In this document: positions 1 through 7,023 of the stretch, one piece after another
How positions within the stretch are numbered: the first letter of the stretch is position 1
Layout: the number at the start of each line of letters is the position of its first letter
NCBI RefSeq assembly: GCF_900636535.1
Contig: NZ_LR134289.1
Coordinates: 4,543,001-4,607,000, forward strand
Length of the DNA stretch: 64,000 nt
Reading direction: 5' to 3'
DNA from: Chryseobacterium gleum
GTDB taxonomy: Bacteria; Bacteroidota; Bacteroidia; Flavobacteriales; Weeksellaceae
The notes under the pieces: model-generated
Databases searched by the model: none
Seen by the model: only the letters and a program-made list of their open reading frames with translations
Told to the model about the DNA's origin: nothing
Made by a program: the position numbers and the translations under genes

Positions 1-303
1 GCAATGGCAAAAAAAACAGTACTCAAAAATCTTATTTCTAAATGGGGTATAATGAGTGTAGAAATGCAAAATGCTCACCTTGCCGATCAAAGTGTTCAAA
101 AAGAAATGGGAAGTTATGATTATGTGGATAGCTCAAACACTATCGACATTGAGGCTGAAAATGTAAATGAAGAAGAGAAACGTATTAAGCTATTCATTGA
201 TAAAGCCGATACACTTGAAGCTTTAGAACAGCTTAAAGAAAGTGTTCCCGAACAACTGATGTTCTACTACGAGGCCAGAGAAGATGAACTTCAATCCGCA
301 TAA
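1..303 (+). CDS. recT: RecT-family single-strand annealing protein, C-terminal part (cut by window edge)
   Basis: The reading frame is open at base 1, so the true start lies to the left. The visible part begins AMAKKTVLKNLISKWG and continues with SVEMQNAHLADQSV, which matches the conserved end of RecT-type annealing proteins (AKKTVLK, then SVEMQ.A..AD); an acidic tail follows. RecT proteins pair single-stranded DNA with complementary strands during phage recombination, working with an exonuclease. The next gene starts 2 bp after the stop and encodes just such a nuclease, which supports the assignment. The in-frame ATG at base 4 sits inside the conserved motif and is not the start. Confidence 0.78.
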   Translation, partial: AMAKKTVLKNLISKWGIMSVEMQNAHLADQSVQKEMGSYDYVDSSNTIDIEAENVNEEEKRIKLFIDKADTLEALEQLKESVPEQLMFYYEAREDELQSA

Positions 304-305
304 TT

Positions 306-1223
306 ATGAAAGTAGTTGATTTTAATGAGCATTTATTCAGATGTTCACAATTAGGAAAGTTAATGGTAGGAGTTTCTCCTGCTTTAACGGCAAATCAAGA
401 AAAGGAACTTTCGGAACTCAGATCAAAAATATTGGCTGGAAAAATTACCGACAAACAGATTATTAAGATGGGTGATCTGATCCGTAAGAAAGAAGAAAAA
501 CCGGAACTATCAAAAGGCGTCGTAACTCATCTGACAGATATTCACAAAGGATTTTTCATGAAGCGTGACCGCCAGATCTCAAATAAGTTTACAGAAAAAG
601 GAATCGTAGTTGAAGAAAAGTCGATCACACTTTACTCTGAAGTTAAAAATACTCTGTTTCTGAAGAATCAAAAGTATTACAAAAACAAATTCATTCACGG
701 GACACCGGATAATGTTCAGAAGAAAGTTCGCGATATGAAAAATAGCTGGTCATTAGATTCCTTCCCAATGTATGAAACGGTTATAGTAAATAAGGATTAT
801 GAGTGGCAATTACAAGGTTATATGGAATTAACCGGAATCAAAGAAGCTGAGCTGGTTTATGCTCTGGTAGATACTCCAAATAAAATCATTATTGATGAAT
901 TAAGGCGGTTAGATTGGAAGCAAGGAATTTACGACATCAACGGAAATGTGAAAGAAGACAGAATTCCTCTAGTTGTCGAAACCGTATCTAATATGATTTA
1001 CACAGAACAGGGATTAGATGAATTCTGCCAGGAATCAATGTTAATAGAAAAAAAGTGGTTTACAGATTTCTTTGAAATTCCGAAAGAACTGAGAATAAAA
1101 GTCTTTGAGCTTGAATATTCTAAAGAAGCAATTCAGGCTTTGTATGAGCAAATTAGACTTTGCAGAGAAAGACTTAACAGTTTGACCGTAGAAATGGCCT
1201 CACAACTTTTTAAAGTGGCATAA
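306..1223 (+). CDS. Phage PD-(D/E)XK exonuclease, YqaJ/lambda-exo like, RecT partner
   Basis: A 305-residue protein. Seen: HGTPDN at 131-136, then VRDMKNSW at 141-148, then WQLQGYM at 167-173. The D135 and D143-x-K145 arrangement, with the Gln-rich helix QLQGYM, is the hallmark of the YqaJ-like branch of PD-(D/E)XK nucleases. E103/E104 in GIVVEEKSI may supply the N-terminal acidic residue. Known for the family: 5'-3' digestion of double-stranded ends to load an annealing protein. It lies 2 bp downstream of the RecT-like gene, and its stop overlaps the start of the next small gene (TAATG). Substrate polarity is inferred from the family. Confidence 0.75.
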   Translation: MKVVDFNEHLFRCSQLGKLMVGVSPALTANQEKELSELRSKILAGKITDKQIIKMGDLIRKKEEKPELSKGVVTHLTDIHKGFFMKRDRQISNKFTEKGIVVEEKSITLYSEVKNTLFLKNQKYYKNKFIHGTPDNVQKKVRDMKNSWSLDSFPMYETVIVNKDYEWQLQGYMELTGIKEAELVYALVDTPNKIIIDELRRLDWKQGIYDINGNVKEDRIPLVVETVSNMIYTEQGLDEFCQESMLIEKKWFTDFFEIPKELRIKVFELEYSKEAIQALYEQIRLCRERLNSLTVEMASQLFKVA

Positions 1224-1366
1224 TGAAAGAAAAAGACGGATACTGGTCAGGCCGTGATTCAAACGGCCTCTTCAAATGGAACGAAAAACGCTTAATAAGA
1301 ATCGAAAACGACAAAAAGAAAACCAATGAAAAACCCAAAACCAATCCCAGAAATAGAGGTAATTAA
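1223..1366 (+). CDS. Small basic protein of unknown function (47 aa)
   Basis: The ATG overlaps the stop of the exonuclease gene (TAATG), and the 3' end overlaps the next gene by 41 bp. The product is very polar and basic (MKEKDGYWSGRDSNGLFKW, then many K, N and R) with no membrane segment. The start-stop overlap points to translational coupling, the main reason to believe it is a gene. I do not recognise the family. It could bind nucleic acid, but nothing in the sequence proves it. Confidence 0.45.
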   Translation: MKEKDGYWSGRDSNGLFKWNEKRLIRIENDKKKTNEKPKTNPRNRGN

Positions 1367-1754
1367 AGCAAGCCTATGTAAAGAATTTGGCTATTTGCCA
1401 GGAGACAAAATTCCCAATAGTAAAGTCTCAATTGAATTAGGAAAAATTGACGCAACTGCTACACTCATATACGCTAAAACTCTAAATCGCAAGGCCAGAT
1501 TTGCTAAACCTGGAGAATGCCAGTACACTATTGAGCTGGAAAAAGAGAGATCAAAAAATCCAAAACCTGAAAAGATAGGCGTTGGACTGTTGAATGTCAA
1601 AGAAGCTGCCAAAGAACTCAGAATTACAACGAAAAATCTTCAGCATATCAAACGAAGAGGCGAAATTGAATATAAGAAAATAGGCAGCAGGTTTTTCTTC
1701 AAACCAGAAGAAGTTGAAAGAGTGAGAATACAAAGAGCTATTGACAAGCTTTAA
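1326..1754 (+). CDS. Helix-turn-helix (excisionase/MerR-like) DNA-binding protein
   Basis: 142 residues. The C-terminal half (about 87-138) reads LLNVKEAAKELRITTKNLQHI, then GEIEYKKIGSRFFFKPEEVE, the pattern of a winged HTH of the excisionase/MerR-like type: a V.EAA..L motif, a recognition helix, then a wing ending in a basic, aromatic strand. The N-terminal half (IPEIEVIKASLCKEFGYLPG) is not recognised. In this position among recombination and replication genes it may regulate early genes or assist replication; that is inference. It overlaps the preceding small gene in another frame. Confidence 0.6.
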   Translation: MKNPKPIPEIEVIKASLCKEFGYLPGDKIPNSKVSIELGKIDATATLIYAKTLNRKARFAKPGECQYTIELEKERSKNPKPEKIGVGLLNVKEAAKELRITTKNLQHIKRRGEIEYKKIGSRFFFKPEEVERVRIQRAIDKL

Positions 1755-1763
1755 AAAAAACTA

Positions 1764-1790
1764 CCATGCATTAGTGATGTTTTAGCATGG
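1764..1790 (+). other. Hairpin between the HTH gene and the replication gene
   Basis: CCATGC at 1764-1769 pairs with GCATGG at 1785-1790 around a 15-nt loop; with one bulged base the stem extends to TACC/GGTA. No run of T follows, so it is not a normal terminator. It lies 40 bp upstream of the replication gene start and could be a leader structure or protein site. Confidence 0.35.
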
Positions 1791-1829
1791 GTAAAACCAA
1801 ATTGAATTACCAAAAGTTAAAAAAAAGAT

Positions 1830-2741
1830 ATGGCAAAAGATCCTGCAGTTCTTGTCTATTTTGACAAGTGGATTTCGTCAACAAATGGAATGAAGGCACA
1901 TTTGAGGGCGTGGTATATGGACTTGCTATTCTACCAATATGATAACCCTGATGGCATTCCGGATGATACTGATGTTATAGCAGGAATATGTAGAATACTA
2001 CCAAGTGAATATCAAATGCTTGAGCAAATGCTTGAGCAAGTGCTTAAGCTAAAGTTTAAGCTATGCGAAGGAAAATGGAAAAATAACTTCGCCGAGGAAA
2101 TAATTTCAAAACGCCAGGACTTTAAGTCAAAACGAGCTAAAAGTGGCAATATTGGAGTAATAATTAAGCTCGCAAAAACTATTAAAGGCTTTAATAATAA
2201 GTATTTAGCGAGATTGAAAGATTCATTATATCAAATGAATGACGAAGAAATAGAACAAGCAAAAAACAAGCAAATGCTTGAGCAAATGCTTAAGCTATAT
2301 ATAAATGAAGATGTAGATGTAAATATAAATAAAGATAAAAGTATAAATAAAGATATTCCATCAAAAGAAGATTTTTCAAATTATGCTCTTGAGTACATCG
2401 AAGAAAATAAAATCGGAAAAAAAGAACAGTATCAATCTCAGATAGAATCAAAATACGATACATGGGTTGCTTCAGGTTGGAAAGATGGATATGGCAAAAA
2501 GATTGAAAACTGGAAATTAAAAATTCAAAATACAATACCTCACATAAAACCAATTTATGGAAAATCAAATAACAACAACCAGCAAAACGGATTTGGTAAT
2601 CAAAATGGAAATACCGCCAGAGGTAATCCGACATCCGGGAAAGTATCCGCTTCTTCCATACTTGCCAGACAAGCTCGTGAACAGTCTACCGGAAACAGTG
2701 AAAGCGGAGATGTCACAATCGAAGCTGAAGTGGTCGAGTGA
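1830..2741 (+). CDS. Phage replication initiator-like protein (lambda O/DnaT-like layout)
   Basis: 303 residues. The N-terminus (AKDPAVLVYFDKWISSTNGMKAHLRAWYMDLLFYQYDNPDGIP) resembles the winged-helix start of DUF1376/YdaU-type phage replication proteins. A low-complexity middle follows (KDKSINKDI), then an Asn/Gln-rich stretch (NNNNQQNGFGNQNGN), and an acidic end VTIEAEVVE. The gene holds two clusters of a 12-bp direct repeat, listed separately, which recalls lambda O, whose coding sequence contains the origin. Role in initiation is inferred from domain resemblance, position and repeats. The preceding AAAAAAAG is a weak ribosome-binding site. The 3' end overlaps the next gene by 32 bp. Confidence 0.6.
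   Translation: MAKDPAVLVYFDKWISSTNGMKAHLRAWYMDLLFYQYDNPDGIPDDTDVIAGICRILPSEYQMLEQMLEQVLKLKFKLCEGKWKNNFAEEIISKRQDFKSKRAKSGNIGVIIKLAKTIKGFNNKYLARLKDSLYQMNDEEIEQAKNKQMLEQMLKLYINEDVDVNINKDKSINKDIPSKEDFSNYALEYIEENKIGKKEQYQSQIESKYDTWVASGWKDGYGKKIENWKLKIQNTIPHIKPIYGKSNNNNQQNGFGNQNGNTARGNPTSGKVSASSILARQAREQSTGNSESGDVTIEAEVVE
2013..2048 (+). repeat. 12-bp direct repeats, cluster 1 (candidate iterons)
   Basis: Two perfect copies of CAAATGCTTGAG (2013-2024, 2025-2036) and a third with two changes (CAAGTGCTTAAG, 2037-2048); a weaker copy follows at 2049-2060. Each copy boundary contains TGCT-TG-AGCA, a short dyad. The repeats are in frame and encode QMLE-QMLE-QVLK. Confidence 0.7.
2271..2294 (+). repeat. 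12-bp direct repeats, cluster 2 (candidate iterons)
   Basis: CAAATGCTTGAG (2271-2282) and CAAATGCTTAAG (2283-2294), the same unit as at 2013-2048, 222 bp beyond the end of that cluster and again inside the replication gene. The second appearance of the same nucleotide unit argues for a DNA-level function such as an origin. Confidence 0.65.
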
Positions 2742-3474
2742 AGAAGTTTTGGAAAGACTGGCTAACCGAGTAATACTTTTCATCGATCCTAAATTTGTTG
2801 ATAATGGAGAGAATCCAGAAAAAGATCCATTTTCAGATTACAATATTGCCAAGGCAAAAGTAAAAGACTTTGGAAGGCGATGTGATTTAACCGAGGACGA
2901 GTTCATATTGGCACTAAATTTCGCTTCAAAAGGAATTCTAATGGTAGATGATCAGAATGTAAAAATATACCGAGAAATAAACCAAATAAACCTTTCTGAA
3001 ATAGAGCGTGGGTATTCAGAATTTAAATCAAGAGATCAAAAGCATCAAAACGGGAAAAAGGAAATTAGCAATTTGCTTAACCCTCCACCTCCTAAAATGA
3101 CAAAAGAAGAGTATGAAGCTTTGACATTTGATAATATTCAGAAGGATTATCACAGATTTAAATCCGATGGAAGAGTGATTGCAACACCGGTTTTCTATGA
3201 TCTAATTAAAAGCGAAAGAGGTGATAAGGTGAAGCTACAATTTGTTGAGAATTTTCTTAAGAATTATGTCCCTGAAACGGCAGAAGGTAAATTGTCAAGT
3301 GACGGATCTGCATTGCCTAAAGTAATAAAAAAAGATGTTTACGTAGAATTTCAGAATGAAATGATCACAAATTATGTGCTATATATGAAATTGAACGAGT
3401 CATCTGAAGAAGTTTGGTTACAGCATTGGAAAAGACTATATCAAAAATCAAAAGGCCATGAAAACAAAAGTTAA
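2710..3474 (+). CDS. Conserved phage protein of the replication module, function unknown
   Basis: 254 residues from the ATG at 2710 (MSQSKLKWSSEEVLERLANRV). The frame is open back to 2557, but that start would overlap the upstream gene by 185 bp, whereas 2710 gives 32 bp and has GCGGAG just before it. Visible segments: DPKFVDNGENPEKDPFS; LTEDEFILALNFASKGILM; a Pro-rich hinge NLLNPPPPKMTKEEYEAL; and a C-terminal helical part ending WLQHWKRLYQKSKGHENKS. I do not recognise a named family. Its place between an initiator-like protein and a DnaA-like HTH protein suggests a replication accessory role, which is inference only. Confidence 0.65.
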   Translation: MSQSKLKWSSEEVLERLANRVILFIDPKFVDNGENPEKDPFSDYNIAKAKVKDFGRRCDLTEDEFILALNFASKGILMVDDQNVKIYREINQINLSEIERGYSEFKSRDQKHQNGKKEISNLLNPPPPKMTKEEYEALTFDNIQKDYHRFKSDGRVIATPVFYDLIKSERGDKVKLQFVENFLKNYVPETAEGKLSSDGSALPKVIKKDVYVEFQNEMITNYVLYMKLNESSEEVWLQHWKRLYQKSKGHENKS

Positions 3475-4099
3475 CCGAACGCCAACGGATATGCTTGATG
3501 ATCTTTCGATATTCATTTACAACTTACGAAATGCCGGATATACGCTGATGAATATTGCTAGAATCGTAAAAAAAGATCACTCAACAGTAATGTATCACTT
3601 ACGAAAGTATGAAGGGCTATCACAGTTCAATCAGGAATTTAAAAACAGAATAAAAAACTTTAACGAAGAAAATTTTTTAAAGAAAATGAATTACTCAAAA
3701 CTTTTAAAAAACAGAACAAACGTGCCGGTGTCAGTTTCTTTCATCAACTCCGCACAAGTACAACAAAAACCACTTATAAAGCCTTTAACTGGTCCGCAAA
3801 ACTACAATGATAAAGACAGGGATGCGGTAGAAAAATGGTTAAGCTTCTGCGCTATCGGAACAACGATCATCGACACTGGAACCAAGATGTTAAAAAACAA
3901 AGGTTTGATTCATTCCCGGGATGGAGTATTTGATCTTATAACAGCCTTTAAACAGTTAAACAAGCACTTCACCGGAAATGAAAATTTCGACCAAAAAGAA
4001 ATTGGAATAGAAGATTTTGTATTTACATTTTTAACATCGACTGAAGAACAACAACAGCGCGTTATAAAGTTCCAGGAGTCACTTTTGAGGAAAGGTTAG
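3458..4099 (+). CDS. Protein with N-terminal DnaA domain IV-like helix-turn-helix
   Basis: 213 residues, overlapping the previous gene by 17 bp. Residues 20-52 read IYNLRNAGYTLMNIARIVKKD followed by HSTVMYHLRKYEG; the DHSTV...L.K signature is that of the DNA-binding domain IV of DnaA (DHTTVLHA.RKI in known proteins). The rest, with FCAIGTTIIDTGTKMLKNKG near 131-150, is not recognised, and no AAA+ ATPase motifs are present. It could bind an origin or an operator in the phage. That the HTH is DnaA-like rests on the motif alone. Confidence 0.6.
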   Translation: MKTKVNRTPTDMLDDLSIFIYNLRNAGYTLMNIARIVKKDHSTVMYHLRKYEGLSQFNQEFKNRIKNFNEENFLKKMNYSKLLKNRTNVPVSVSFINSAQVQQKPLIKPLTGPQNYNDKDRDAVEKWLSFCAIGTTIIDTGTKMLKNKGLIHSRDGVFDLITAFKQLNKHFTGNENFDQKEIGIEDFVFTFLTSTEEQQQRVIKFQESLLRKG

Positions 4100-4201
4100 T
4101 TTTTCTTTAAAACCCCTCTCCACTCTCCATTTTCGTTGTAAGAGTGTTCTGCGTACTGATCTGAAGCGAAGTCAAATCAAAGTAACAACAATTAAAAAAT
4201 T

Positions 4202-4327
4202 ATGGCAAAATTAACTGCACAATCAAAAACGTCTTTTAGCTCATCAGATAAGAGCAGAAAGACTCCAGTAATCATCGAATTTAAAAGATTAGGACCAAAA
4301 GGAGGGAAAAATCAAAGACAATTTTAA
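4202..4327 (+). CDS. Small basic protein of unknown function (41 aa)
   Basis: Starts MAKLTAQSKTSFSSSDKSRK and ends in a Gly/Lys-rich tail GPKGGKNQRQF. AATTAAAAAATT precedes the ATG, the usual weak AT-rich leader in this phage. The Ser-rich start and basic end suggest a nucleic-acid or protein contact, but I cannot assign it. The leader from 4100 to 4201 holds nothing recognisable. Confidence 0.4.
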   Translation: MAKLTAQSKTSFSSSDKSRKTPVIIEFKRLGPKGGKNQRQF

Positions 4328-4394
4328 GTGCAAAAAAAGTTCGCAAAAAACAGCGAACGCACACTCTTTACGTCAAATTTTAAAAATAACAACA

Positions 4395-4709
4395 ATGGAA
4401 AATACTAAAACAGGCATTGAGTTAATCGCCGACGAAAGAAAAAGACAAATTGAGTCTGAAGGATGGACATCTGAACATGATAAGCATCATTCAAACGGGG
4501 AACTTGCAGATGCGGCAGCACTATATGCTATGACCGAAGACACAAGAAGCTATGTTGATCATCAGTGGGGCAATGATATGTGGTTACATTTCTGGCCTTT
4601 TGAGCTTAAATGGCTAAAGTTTACACCGAATGACCGAGTGAAACAGCTTTGTAAGGCGGGCGCAATGATCGCTGCAGAAATTGACAGACTGAATAATTTA
4701 AAAAACTAG
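4395..4709 (+). CDS. Conserved phage protein (ERxRQI-GW-EHD family), function unknown
   Basis: 104 residues. The pattern IADERKRQIESEGWT, then EHDKHHSNGELADAAALYA, then WPFELKWLKF, then LCKAGAMIAAEIDRLNN is a widespread phage family of unknown function, and the length is normal for it. The conserved His and acidic residues in EHDKHH suggest metal or nucleotide contact, but no activity is established that I know of. The start follows AACAACA. Confidence 0.65.
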   Translation: MENTKTGIELIADERKRQIESEGWTSEHDKHHSNGELADAAALYAMTEDTRSYVDHQWGNDMWLHFWPFELKWLKFTPNDRVKQLCKAGAMIAAEIDRLNNLKN

Positions 4710-4711
4710 CC

Positions 4712-4834
4712 ATGAGTCACCAAGAGGCTGAACAGCAGAAGAGAATAGCGGAGAAGGCTTGTATCGAACCAAAAGGCATGATGACAAGAGTAGATAAATC
4801 ATCAATCATTAATCCCGAAAATATAATCAGATGA
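4712..4834 (+). CDS. Small protein of unknown function (40 aa)
   Basis: Starts 2 bp after the previous stop and ends in an ATGA overlap with the next gene, so it is embedded in a coupled run of small genes. The product is hydrophilic with one Cys (MSHQEAEQQKRIAEKACIEP) and has no recognised domain. The tight junctions on both sides are the evidence that it is translated. Confidence 0.45.
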   Translation: MSHQEAEQQKRIAEKACIEPKGMMTRVDKSSIINPENIIR

Positions 4835-5016
4835 AAAAGACATGTGACAAATGTAAAGCACTTGAAGATGGGGGAAAATTCGCTGTAGTTTATAGATGTG
4901 AACTTGGTGCTCAACAAGATGGGGTCCCAAAGGAAGAATGCCCAAAGCCATTAACCACAAAAAAGTTCGTTGAAATGATGCTCCAAAAAGAGAAAAAAAA
5001 TATTAACAAATCATGA
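4831..5016 (+). CDS. Small Cys-rich (zinc-ribbon-like) phage protein
   Basis: 61 residues with MKKTCDKCKALEDGG, then YRCELG, then PKEECPKP: four Cys (5, 8, 23 and 37), spaced so that they could bind one zinc. The first CxxC is a typical knuckle. A Lys-rich tail follows. It overlaps the genes before and after by 4 bp (ATGA on each side). Small Cys4 proteins like this are frequent in Bacteroidota phages; function unknown. Confidence 0.5.
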   Translation: MKKTCDKCKALEDGGKFAVVYRCELGAQQDGVPKEECPKPLTTKKFVEMMLQKEKKNINKS

Positions 5017-5087
5017 AAGAACTAGAAGAACTAACCCGGGAGATCCGGGAGAAGCTGCCGAGACTGAAGCCATTAAAAGATTTATAA
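5013..5087 (+). CDS. Very short coding segment (24 aa), probable N-terminal remnant
   Basis: The ATG overlaps the previous stop (ATGA). The product MKELEELTREIREKLPRLKP plus 4 residues looks like the start of a Bacteroidota phage family that begins KELE.L...IR..LPRL and ends with W...KPL..Q..E.I.FL.SLI. That ending is found in the next frame, at 5097-5303, so this segment may be the front of a gene that lost its middle. It could still be translated as a short peptide. Confidence 0.35.
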   Translation: MKELEELTREIREKLPRLKPLKDL

Positions 5088-5096
5088 TTTGACCCA

Positions 5097-5303
5097 ATGC
5101 TTCATGATGTGCTTGATTGGCTGTTTATATTATATCCAGAATCTGAATATTACGTAAATACAGCTGGTGAGTTTTGTGAAAATAATCACACTAGAGATTA
5201 TCAAGAGCATTTAACGATATGGAATTTCTCTAAACCTTATCTCAAAGACCAATCCCCTGAACTTATAAAATTCCTTCACTCACTTATAAAAACAAAACAA
5301 TGA
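5097..5303 (+). CDS. Phage protein fragment or short form, function unknown
   Basis: 68 residues: MLHDVLDWLFILYPES, then WNFSKPYLKDQSPELIKFLHSLI. The end matches the C-terminus I associate with a longer Bacteroidota phage protein, and it overlaps the next start by 4 bp (ATGA). The 24-codon segment ending at 5087, in another frame, resembles the front of the same protein. The unit may therefore be a deletion derivative. Whether 5097 is used as a start is unclear. Confidence 0.45.
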   Translation: MLHDVLDWLFILYPESEYYVNTAGEFCENNHTRDYQEHLTIWNFSKPYLKDQSPELIKFLHSLIKTKQ

Positions 5304-5779
5304 ATAAAGACGAACTATTAAAAATTTACTCAGCTTATCTTCCGTATGAACTTAATGTAGGACTATCAGATGAAGGAAAGTATAATTTAGATAGCGAATA
5401 TCCAAACGAGCACGCTAATAAAACAGGGGTAATAACTGAATTCACTATATCAAATGGAGAGTTTGGATACGGAGAATTTAAAGTGTCTGATAAGTATTAT
5501 TTCTCTTTCAATGAATTATCAGAGATTAAACCACTTCTCTACGATCTATCCTATTTAACCAAGGAGATAGAGCACAACTGCTTAATTATAAAACCAATTG
5601 AATATATATCAACTTCAATAGCAGATAGGAATAAAACATTAAAAATGGTTGAAAACAAAGATCCCTTAGACGTATTACCACAATGGAAATTTGAAAAATT
5701 ATTGAAATTCCATTTCAACGTCTTCAACCTTCCAGAATCCGAATACATCAACAAAGCAACTTTAACTCAAAAACAATAA
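5300..5779 (+). CDS. Conserved Bacteroidota phage protein, function unknown
   Basis: 159 residues, coupled to the gene before by a 4-bp overlap. Recognisable layout: an N-terminal LLKIYSAYLPYELNVGL, a central strand-rich part, LLYDLSYLTKEIEHN at about 80-94, and an end PQWKFEKLLKFHFNVFNLPE. This LPYEL...LTKEIEHNG...EKLL..HFDVF arrangement recurs in many Bacteroidota prophages without known function. No catalytic motif is visible. Confidence 0.65.
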   Translation: MNKDELLKIYSAYLPYELNVGLSDEGKYNLDSEYPNEHANKTGVITEFTISNGEFGYGEFKVSDKYYFSFNELSEIKPLLYDLSYLTKEIEHNCLIIKPIEYISTSIADRNKTLKMVENKDPLDVLPQWKFEKLLKFHFNVFNLPESEYINKATLTQKQ

Positions 5780-5783
5780 TACA

Positions 5784-5987
5784 ATGGAAAACGAAAAAAT
5801 TAAATGTTACAGTATTTCAATGGGAAACTCAAAATTTGTTGACACAGACATTGATGGAATACTAGAAAACTTAAAGGTGGAGATTATGGAAAATTGCCAG
5901 GATAATGAAACATTAGAGTTTCAATTTGGCATTGAGTATCACACTCAGGAAGAAATTGATAAAATGCCTGAATTTGATGGATTTTAA
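5784..5987 (+). CDS. Small acidic protein of unknown function (67 aa)
   Basis: Starts 4 bp after the previous stop. MENEKIKCYSISMGNSKFVD, then LEFQFGIEYHTQEEIDKMPE: a short alpha/beta-looking acidic protein with no recognised domain. The stop is followed at once by the hairpin leader of the next gene (TAACCCCGTGCC). Confidence 0.5.
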   Translation: MENEKIKCYSISMGNSKFVDTDIDGILENLKVEIMENCQDNETLEFQFGIEYHTQEEIDKMPEFDGF

Positions 5988-6011
5988 CCCCGTGCCATCT
6001 TAGGGTAGCAC
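5985..6011 (+). promoter_or_regulatory. Intercistronic leader with hairpin (TAACCCC type)
   Basis: TAACCCC is followed by GTGC (5992-5995), a 12-nt spacer and GCAC (6008-6011), then an A-rich stretch ending AAGAATTATGGA at the next start. The same plan (TAACCCC, short hairpin, AAGAAT.ATGGAA) occurs at 39,741 and 39,911. Confidence 0.4.
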
Positions 6012-6026
6012 TTTAAAACAAGAATT

Positions 6027-6278
6027 ATGGAACTATTTATAAAATTTCCAGATCAATCACAAAGCTTTACTGCAGGTGTTGAATACGGTAGGCTGTTTGG
6101 CAGAATAGAAAAAGGTGATCCTGTTGTAACAAATGACGGGTTCCCTGTTAGAATAGAAAATAAAGAACTACTACAGAATACATGTACTAAGTATGGATAT
6201 ACTTACAATTTTGGAGTTGAATATTATGGTGAATGGATAGAGTTCACAGCTATAAAAATAACCAATTCAGAAAATTAA
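6027..6278 (+). CDS. Small phage protein, function unknown (83 aa)
   Basis: MELFIKFPDQSQSFTAGVEY, then GRIEKGDPVV, then GFPVRIENKELLQNTCTKYG, then VEYYGEWIEFTAIK. The alternation of strands suggests a small beta barrel or ubiquitin-like fold. I do not recognise a family. The start is preceded by the hairpin leader described at 5985, the best hint about its expression. Confidence 0.5.
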   Translation: MELFIKFPDQSQSFTAGVEYGRLFGRIEKGDPVVTNDGFPVRIENKELLQNTCTKYGYTYNFGVEYYGEWIEFTAIKITNSEN

Positions 6279-6284
6279 AGAATC

Positions 6285-6761
6285 ATGAAACAGTTAGAGA
6301 TAACCACAAATAAAAGACTCCTTATTGTGGAGTTCCCAGAAATGCCTGAAGTATATAAATATCATAAAGAATTCATATTCTTTAAGTTTAAAAAAGAGAA
6401 TGAATACAATGATGGAGCTATCAGGGTGGGATTTGAAAAAATAAAAGAAATCTGCAAAGGCTCTGATCTTACGGAGGATATTGCTTATGAAATAGTAGAT
6501 GGTTTTGACTTAGGTTATTTTGTCGATTACAATCATCATAATCCAAGAGCGTACAAACTTACCGCTTTAGAATCCTTCATTTCTGCCATACAATCGAAAA
6601 ACTACCATTGGGGAGATAATCCGGAACCTTCACATTATGATTATAGTAACGATGATTGCGAAACTGACTTTGCTCAGTATTATTTAGATCATGAAAAATG
6701 GAAGAAATCAGAATCACGAACCTTCAACCCATCAAAATGTATAATCTTTGAAATACTGTAA
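6285..6761 (+). CDS. Phage protein of unknown function (158 aa)
   Basis: Begins 6 bp after the previous stop. The N-terminal half (LEITTNKRLLIVEFPEMPE, then ICKGSDLTEDIAYEIVDGFD) looks beta then helical; YKLTALESFISAIQSKNYHWG follows, and a His/Asp/Tyr-rich part (PSHYDYSNDDCETDFAQYYL). Similar proteins with a LTALESFISAI.AKGY.W.NP.....YE motif occur in Bacteroidota phages. Function unknown. Confidence 0.55.
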   Translation: MKQLEITTNKRLLIVEFPEMPEVYKYHKEFIFFKFKKENEYNDGAIRVGFEKIKEICKGSDLTEDIAYEIVDGFDLGYFVDYNHHNPRAYKLTALESFISAIQSKNYHWGDNPEPSHYDYSNDDCETDFAQYYLDHEKWKKSESRTFNPSKCIIFEIL

Positions 6762-6763
6762 AG

Positions 6764-6974
6764 ATGACAAGAAAGCAAATTGAAAATAAGATTAAGAAAA
6801 ACGAACAAAAAATAAAACATCTTAATCAGGAGAACCGAAATTTATATTTAGAATCTTTACTTATATCAGATAAAGATCACATGGAAAGAAGATTATATTG
6901 ATGAAGATACGGGAGATGTGGTTGAGATTGAACGATCTCAATTTGTTAGAAGAAATGGAATATGGCTTGTCTAA
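6764..6974 (+). pseudogene. Small phage gene split by an apparent frameshift
   Basis: The frame from ATG 6764 gives a coiled-coil start (MTRKQIENKIKKNEQKIKHL, then NQENRNLYLE) and stops at 6901. A second frame, open from 6852 to the stop at 6974 with no start codon, gives YQIKITWKEDYIDEDTG and VVEIERSQFVRRNGIWLV, which is strongly protein-like and of the ...EDYID.DTGE.V.IER type I associate with such proteins. The two halves join if the frame changes between about 6852 and 6872. This may be decay, a sequencing error or recoding. Without the join the first frame would be a 45-residue protein, followed by a 34-codon frame from 6901. Confidence 0.5.
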
Positions 6975-7023
6975 TTACGGAAACACACAATACAAAACCA
7001 AATAACAAAACTAAATTAGTAAA

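Noticed and set aside
2557..2709. Longer start for the gene at 2710 (open frame with ATG at 2557)
   Set aside because: It would overlap the upstream gene by 185 bp, whose own C-terminus is clearly coding; ATG 2710 has GCGGAG before it.
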